Assembly: GCF_052072235.1 (NCBI RefSeq) | Contig: NZ_CM125436.1 | Coordinates: forward strand, 3,466,001-3,530,000 | Source of the DNA: Brevibacillus_D fluminis_A | GTDB taxonomy: Bacteria; Bacillota; Bacilli; Brevibacillales; Brevibacillaceae | DNA length: 64,000 bases | Direction of reading: 5' to 3' | In this document: piece by piece, positions 62,001-64,000 of the stretch | How the letters are laid out: every line of letters begins with the position of its first letter | How positions within the stretch are numbered: position 1 is the stretch's first letter | Made by a program: the position numbers and the translations under genes | The notes under the pieces: generated by a model | Seen by the model: the letters and a program-made list of their open reading frames with translations, nothing else | What the model was told of the DNA's origin: nothing | Database searches by the model: none

Positions 62001-62100
62001 TGGCCACAATCACGAACACAGCCAGAATCAAAATCGAGCCAAAGATGAAACCGGACATGCGATTGGCGATGCTGGGCTGTTTTTTCCAAAAAAACGTCAT
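59047..62100 (-). CDS. hybrid histidine kinase with HAMP, GAF-like, PAS and receiver domains
   Basis: The 1017-residue kinase has two membrane helices (about 17-38 and 188-212) around a helical extracytoplasmic CHASE3-like domain, then HAMP, a long coiled coil, a GAF-like domain (about 320-465), a PAS (about 500-615), HisKA with phospho-His near 629 (VSHELRTPLATILGF), HATPase (NALKYSP, DYGLGIP, GGTGLGLAIV) and a C-terminal receiver (EDDDSLAR, phospho-Asp near 898 in CIVDIQLEG, Lys in YVKKPF). About 45 residues after the receiver are conserved-looking but unassigned. It is the centre of the operon, between the stand-alone regulator and the GGDEF protein. Confidence 0.93.
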   Translation of the reverse strand: MTFFWKKQPSIANRMSGFIFGSILILAVFVIVASQLINQKFTSIDRKMEQKMQEKTDMQNVSEQFQQTVIAFRAYVVLDNRDKLADYQKEQATMDEMFKEMNATLASDPSKKEKAALAAKLLTQWQQYALLMQDSAKAKQEHTQTAAEEKAITEKRTVIYNQMIKDLNLLTGIYTKEVSDVLAEKKTFDQGLVFIPIIMLIGSAATGWLLIGYTRKWVLAPVLKIEETVRRIAGGEYVFLDELKREDELGRLQQGINAMTTALTQRRDDLEQTNKELLYQRDMLEAQNEEILAQQVEQHETLEKLTERENELATLSSYLGKLSGYTDLPVFLENAVPALLDATRQDAAIVVRHDPDDSGCQIIYSIGYPQNQYPRLERELYGPASRVFAEKRPISTRRTLSPGEQGLHNGYTSAVDQYFPLLNDKQEAMGFLLLTTYGTDLRDEKQQRIAHDLIKQFSLAFYAQLINEERKKQAIALTDLHAEVLQEKHAISVQRNLITSILESTREGILLCNQRGEVVFASRQMRANFGRKDMVDKQLLDLCRQLDTKLSRESGTLCEVIELLLHEATDFVNERFMLRKESDAPRHFEVYGRPVTLEQAGMDKGFLFVIRDRTEEEKIDELKNEFVSIVSHELRTPLATILGFMEILLNRDVQADKQKKYMQTIFKEANRLSTLINDFLDLQRMESGRQVYHFAPVDLRMVVEEVAEQWRGKQSHAIHLELPDGPAYVYADHDRLTQVLHNLVSNALKYSPAADCIDIRLRRGEGQLLLEIQDYGLGIPADSMDKLFTKFFRVDNSDRRQIGGTGLGLAIVKEILDVHKGKIRFRPGPEQGSIFTIELKEYIPRSIGGKILILEDDDSLARLMYETIEKLELPIILMKSAEEAAMALESEQGQPLLCIVDIQLEGAQSGWDFIAKLNRHPDYHSTPVIVTTVLEPPVGYHETEKAKYVKKPFAVEWLLQVVMHLLKQNQPKPHLIFPFQNEAAITMSLMEQGIHVADLKVKEDIIEVDVKKVDEPD

Positions 62101-62115
62101 GGGCGGCTCCTCTCT

Positions 62116-62499
62116 CTAGCTCTCGACAGGCTCCAGCAATTCAGCAATCACATCGAGAAGCTGCAACGGGCTGAACGGCTTGACCATGTAGCGGCTCACA
62201 CCCACATCACGCGCCCGCTCGCGGTCTTTTTCCTGCGCTTTCGCGGTCAGCAGAATGACAGGCGTATGCTGGTTCGGATTTTCCATTCCGCGCAGCCATT
62301 CACACACTTCAATGCCGGTTAATTCAGGCATCATATAATCAAGGATAATCAGATCGAACCGCTTCGCTTTCAACTGATCAAGCGCTTCCTGTCCATCGGC
62401 TGCTTCCTGCACCTCATAGCCTTCATCTGCAAGTGTTTCTGTAAGCAAGAAGCGCAGCGCCCCCTCATCGTCTGCAATCAAAATTGTAGCTGTTTTCAT
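62116..62499 (-). CDS. single-domain CheY-like response regulator
   Basis: The 127-residue protein is a bare receiver with Asp 54 (LDYMMPELTG), acidic pair in IADDEG, Thr in LTAKAQ and Lys 107 in MVKPFS. It has no output domain and probably works as a phosphate shuttle or sink in the phosphorelay with the hybrid kinase 15 nt downstream. It is the first gene of the unit; a terminator-like hairpin lies in its leader. Confidence 0.9.
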   Translation of the reverse strand: MKTATILIADDEGALRFLLTETLADEGYEVQEAADGQEALDQLKAKRFDLIILDYMMPELTGIEVCEWLRGMENPNQHTPVILLTAKAQEKDRERARDVGVSRYMVKPFSPLQLLDVIAELLEPVES

Positions 62500-62550
62500 C
62501 CCGCTCTCCCCATCCGTTCTCTCTCAACTCGCGATTTCTCTCATTTTTTG

Positions 62551-62594
62551 CGCAAAAACAAGAAACGCGCTGCATCGACACTCCAGTGCGTTTC
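62551..62594 (-). terminator. terminator hairpin inside the leader of the phosphorelay operon
   Basis: GAAACGC-A-CTG and CAG-C-GCGTTTC pair around an 11-nt loop on the minus strand, followed by TTGTTTTT. A TATAAT lies just upstream (complement of 62612-62617). It sits between this -10 and the start at 62499, so it may be an attenuator, or it may end a short RNA. Confidence 0.55.
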
Positions 62595-62683
62595 CATGTT
62601 CTTCATCTCATTATTATAGCGCGATACGTGTCATAAAACTACGAGTTTTGTCACGATTTCGCGGATTTCTCCAGGCTGTTTTC

Positions 62684-62730
62684 ATGCAAATTTGCATAAT
62701 GATGCACCAATGCATGATCATTTTTCATTC
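62684..62730. promoter_or_regulatory. palindromic sites upstream of the second sigma-54 promoter
   Basis: ATGCAAATTTGCAT (62684-62697) is a perfect 14-bp palindrome, followed at once by related TGCA-containing inverted repeats (ATGATGCA and TGCATGATCAT) up to about 62721. They lie about 80-120 nt upstream of the sigma-54 promoter at 62803, where an activator would bind. Confidence 0.45.
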
Positions 62731-62802
62731 AACTGAACCGATAGAATCGAAAAACGGCTCGATTGTAAAGCGCTTACATACCACTTTTGCAAATGTGTGA
62801 AT

Positions 62803-62818
62803 TGGCACAATTTTTGCT
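62803..62818 (+). promoter_or_regulatory. consensus sigma-54 promoter of the permease gene
   Basis: TGGCAC, 5 nt, TTGCT matches the sigma-54 consensus TGGCAC-N5-TTGCW exactly. It lies 42 nt upstream of the permease ATG. Confidence 0.88.
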
Positions 62819-62860
62819 AATTGTTTGAGCGAATGTTGTTTATCGAAAGGGGATCGATTT

Positions 62861-64000
62861 ATGAAAGAAAAAGAAACGACTTCACTGAAGCGCTCGCTCA
62901 AACTATCCCACGTCGTGATCCTCGGTCTCGGCTATATGACCCCGATGACTGTCTTCGACACGTTTGGAATCGTCTCCACGGAGACCGGCGGCCATGTCCC
63001 GACAGCGTATTTGCTCGCATTGGTGGCCATGCTCTTCACCGCTTCCAGCTACGGCAAAATGGTCAAGGAGTTTCCTGTCGCCGGTTCTGCGTACTCGTAT
63101 ACCCGCAAAACGATCAATCCGCATGTCGGCTTTCTCGTCGGATGGCTTGCCATGCTCGACTACCTGTTTCTCCCCATGATCAATGTTCTTTTGACAAAAA
63201 TTTACGGTTCCGCCGCCTTTCCTGACGTGCCGGGCTGGATGTGGATTGTCGGCGCAACGCTGATCTTGACCATCATCAATATTTTGGGCGCGAACACGAC
63301 GGCCAACTTCAATTCGCTGCTCGTCCTTTTCCAGGTATGTGTGACCGGTATTTTCGTGATTCTCGCTTATCGTGCGATTTCCGGCGGTCTCGGCACCGGC
63401 CACGTTGTCACCGCTGCCCCATTCGTATCGCCAACCATGTCGTTTGCCACGTTGATGACAGGCGCATCCATCCTCTGTTTCTCGTTCCTCGGGTTTGATG
63501 CCGTTTCAACCTATACCGAGGAAGCCATTGAACCAAAGAAAACGATACCGCGCGGCATTTTTCTGACTGCGTTGATCGGCGGCCTCATTTTCATCACCGC
63601 TTCTTATTTTGGCACCGCTGCTTTCCCTGATGTTTCGATCTTCAACGATCCGGAAGCGCCATCGCCGGAGATTGCCGCTGCATTGGGCGGAGCGTTCTTC
63701 AAAGCGCTGTTCCTCGCAGGCGCTTTGGTCGGAACGGTTGCTTCTGGCCTCGCTTCCCATACGAGTGCCTCGCGCCTTTTGTATGCCATGGGTCGCGAGC
63801 ATGTGCTGCCTGGCAAGCTGTTCGGCTATGTCTCGCCTCGCTTCCGCACTCCTGTCATCAACATTATCGTCATCGGGATCTTTTGCTTGAGCGCGCTTGT
63901 GCTGGAGCTTGAGCAGGCGATTTCCTTCATCAACTTTGGCGCATTGACCGCTTTTACCTTCGTCAATTTGAGCGTGATCGCCCATTTCATCATCCGCAAA
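62861..64000 (+). CDS. APC-superfamily amino acid permease (partial, cut by window end)
   Basis: At least 380 residues are encoded and the frame is still open at the window end. The start MKEKETTSLKRSLKLSHVVILGLGYMTPMTVFDTFG and later SFLGFDAVSTYTEEAIEPKKTIPRGI, SHTSASRLLYAMGRE and FRTPVINI are APC permease signatures, with about ten helices visible. It resembles PuuP-like amino acid or putrescine importers. GAAAGGGG precedes the ATG. The upstream sigma-54 promoter shows that its expression needs an activator, and related permeases elsewhere are induced for nitrogen or carbon supply. Confidence 0.92.
   Translation, partial: MKEKETTSLKRSLKLSHVVILGLGYMTPMTVFDTFGIVSTETGGHVPTAYLLALVAMLFTASSYGKMVKEFPVAGSAYSYTRKTINPHVGFLVGWLAMLDYLFLPMINVLLTKIYGSAAFPDVPGWMWIVGATLILTIINILGANTTANFNSLLVLFQVCVTGIFVILAYRAISGGLGTGHVVTAAPFVSPTMSFATLMTGASILCFSFLGFDAVSTYTEEAIEPKKTIPRGIFLTALIGGLIFITASYFGTAAFPDVSIFNDPEAPSPEIAAALGGAFFKALFLAGALVGTVASGLASHTSASRLLYAMGREHVLPGKLFGYVSPRFRTPVINIIVIGIFCLSALVLELEQAISFINFGALTAFTFVNLSVIAHFIIRK

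Noticed and set aside
62500..62640. c-di-GMP (GEMM) riboswitch in the leader of the phosphorelay operon
   Set aside because: The location is attractive, but the conserved GEMM core sequences are missing and the leader is too short.
62764..62778. cre-like sequence TGTAAAGCGCTTACA upstream of the permease
   Set aside because: It resembles a catabolite-responsive element, but the palindrome is one base too long to fit the 14-bp CcpA consensus on either strand; listed only as a weak possibility.
1..64000. CRISPR arrays, insertion sequences, prophage genes, tRNA or rRNA genes
   Set aside because: I saw no regularly spaced repeats, transposase or integrase motifs, cloverleaf-like stretches or rRNA segments.

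Overview
This 64 kb window is a chromosomal segment of a low-to-mid GC Gram-positive bacterium of the order Bacillales. The evidence is conserved Bacillus-type gene order (fapR-plsX-fabH-fabD-fabG-acpP-fabF-rnc; smc-ftsY-ylxM-ffh-rpsP-khpA-ylqD-rimM-trmD-rplS; rsmD-coaD-ylbJ-ylbK-ylbL-ylbM-yceD-rpmF), AGGAGG-type ribosome binding sites, frequent TTG and GTG starts, and sporulation-associated genes such as ylbJ. The GC-rich third codon positions, fabH inside the fap operon and lepB between rplS and rbgA suggest a Paenibacillaceae member, perhaps Brevibacillus; the genus is a guess. I saw no tRNA, rRNA, insertion sequence, prophage or CRISPR array.

Layout. 1-8.7 kb is a mixed envelope and maintenance block: a secreted beta-propeller protein, ComM-type ATPase, metallophosphoesterase, signal peptidase II, a LysM-NlpC/P60 hydrolase, a VanY-like lipoprotein and a methyltransferase. 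8.9-23.6 kb is a core housekeeping block on the minus strand: yraN, ylqH, ylqG, rnhB, rbgA, lepB, rplS, trmD, rimM, ylqD, khpA, rpsP, ffh, ylxM, ftsY and smc. It covers translation, ribosome assembly, protein targeting and chromosome condensation. 23.7-36.5 kb is an accessory block lying between smc and rnc, which are neighbours in B. subtilis. It holds a two-component system with a divergent PepSY-type membrane protein, a chemoreceptor, and a five-gene catabolic operon (FluG-like amidohydrolase, amino acid/amine permease, M20 amidohydrolase, glutamine-synthetase-like ligase, SDR dehydrogenase). Divergent from that operon is a PAS-AAA+ sigma-54 activator. 36.6-43.4 kb is the FapR fatty acid synthesis operon plus rnc. 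43.5-46.1 kb is a three-gene ABC-2 exporter. 46.2-52.7 kb is the rpmF/yceD/ylb/coaD/rsmD block. 52.7-56.3 kb carries small hypotheticals, lgt, and a Pit phosphate transporter with its DUF47 partner. 56.5-62.5 kb is a c-di-GMP signalling cluster: one membrane GGDEF protein and a three-gene phosphorelay ending in an HPt-REC-GGDEF-REC protein. 62.8-64 kb is a second amino acid permease cut by the window edge.

The most interesting signals are regulatory. Two good sigma-54 (-24/-12) sites lie in front of small-molecule uptake genes, at 34461-34476 on the minus strand and 62803-62818 on the plus strand. The first sits between the catabolic operon and its divergent activator, and an imperfect inverted repeat lies where an upstream activator site would be expected. 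The operon encodes the two halves of fungal/bacterial FluG proteins (amidohydrolase and glutamine-synthetase-like domain) as separate genes together with transport and hydrolysis functions. This looks like a sigma-54-controlled gamma-glutamylation pathway for an amine or amino acid derivative whose substrate I cannot name. Other signals are 11-bp phased repeats between the two-component system and the PepSY protein, a Pho-box-like array before the phosphate transporter, a FapR-box-like site, an L19-leader-type region, and a terminator hairpin inside the leader of the phosphorelay operon.
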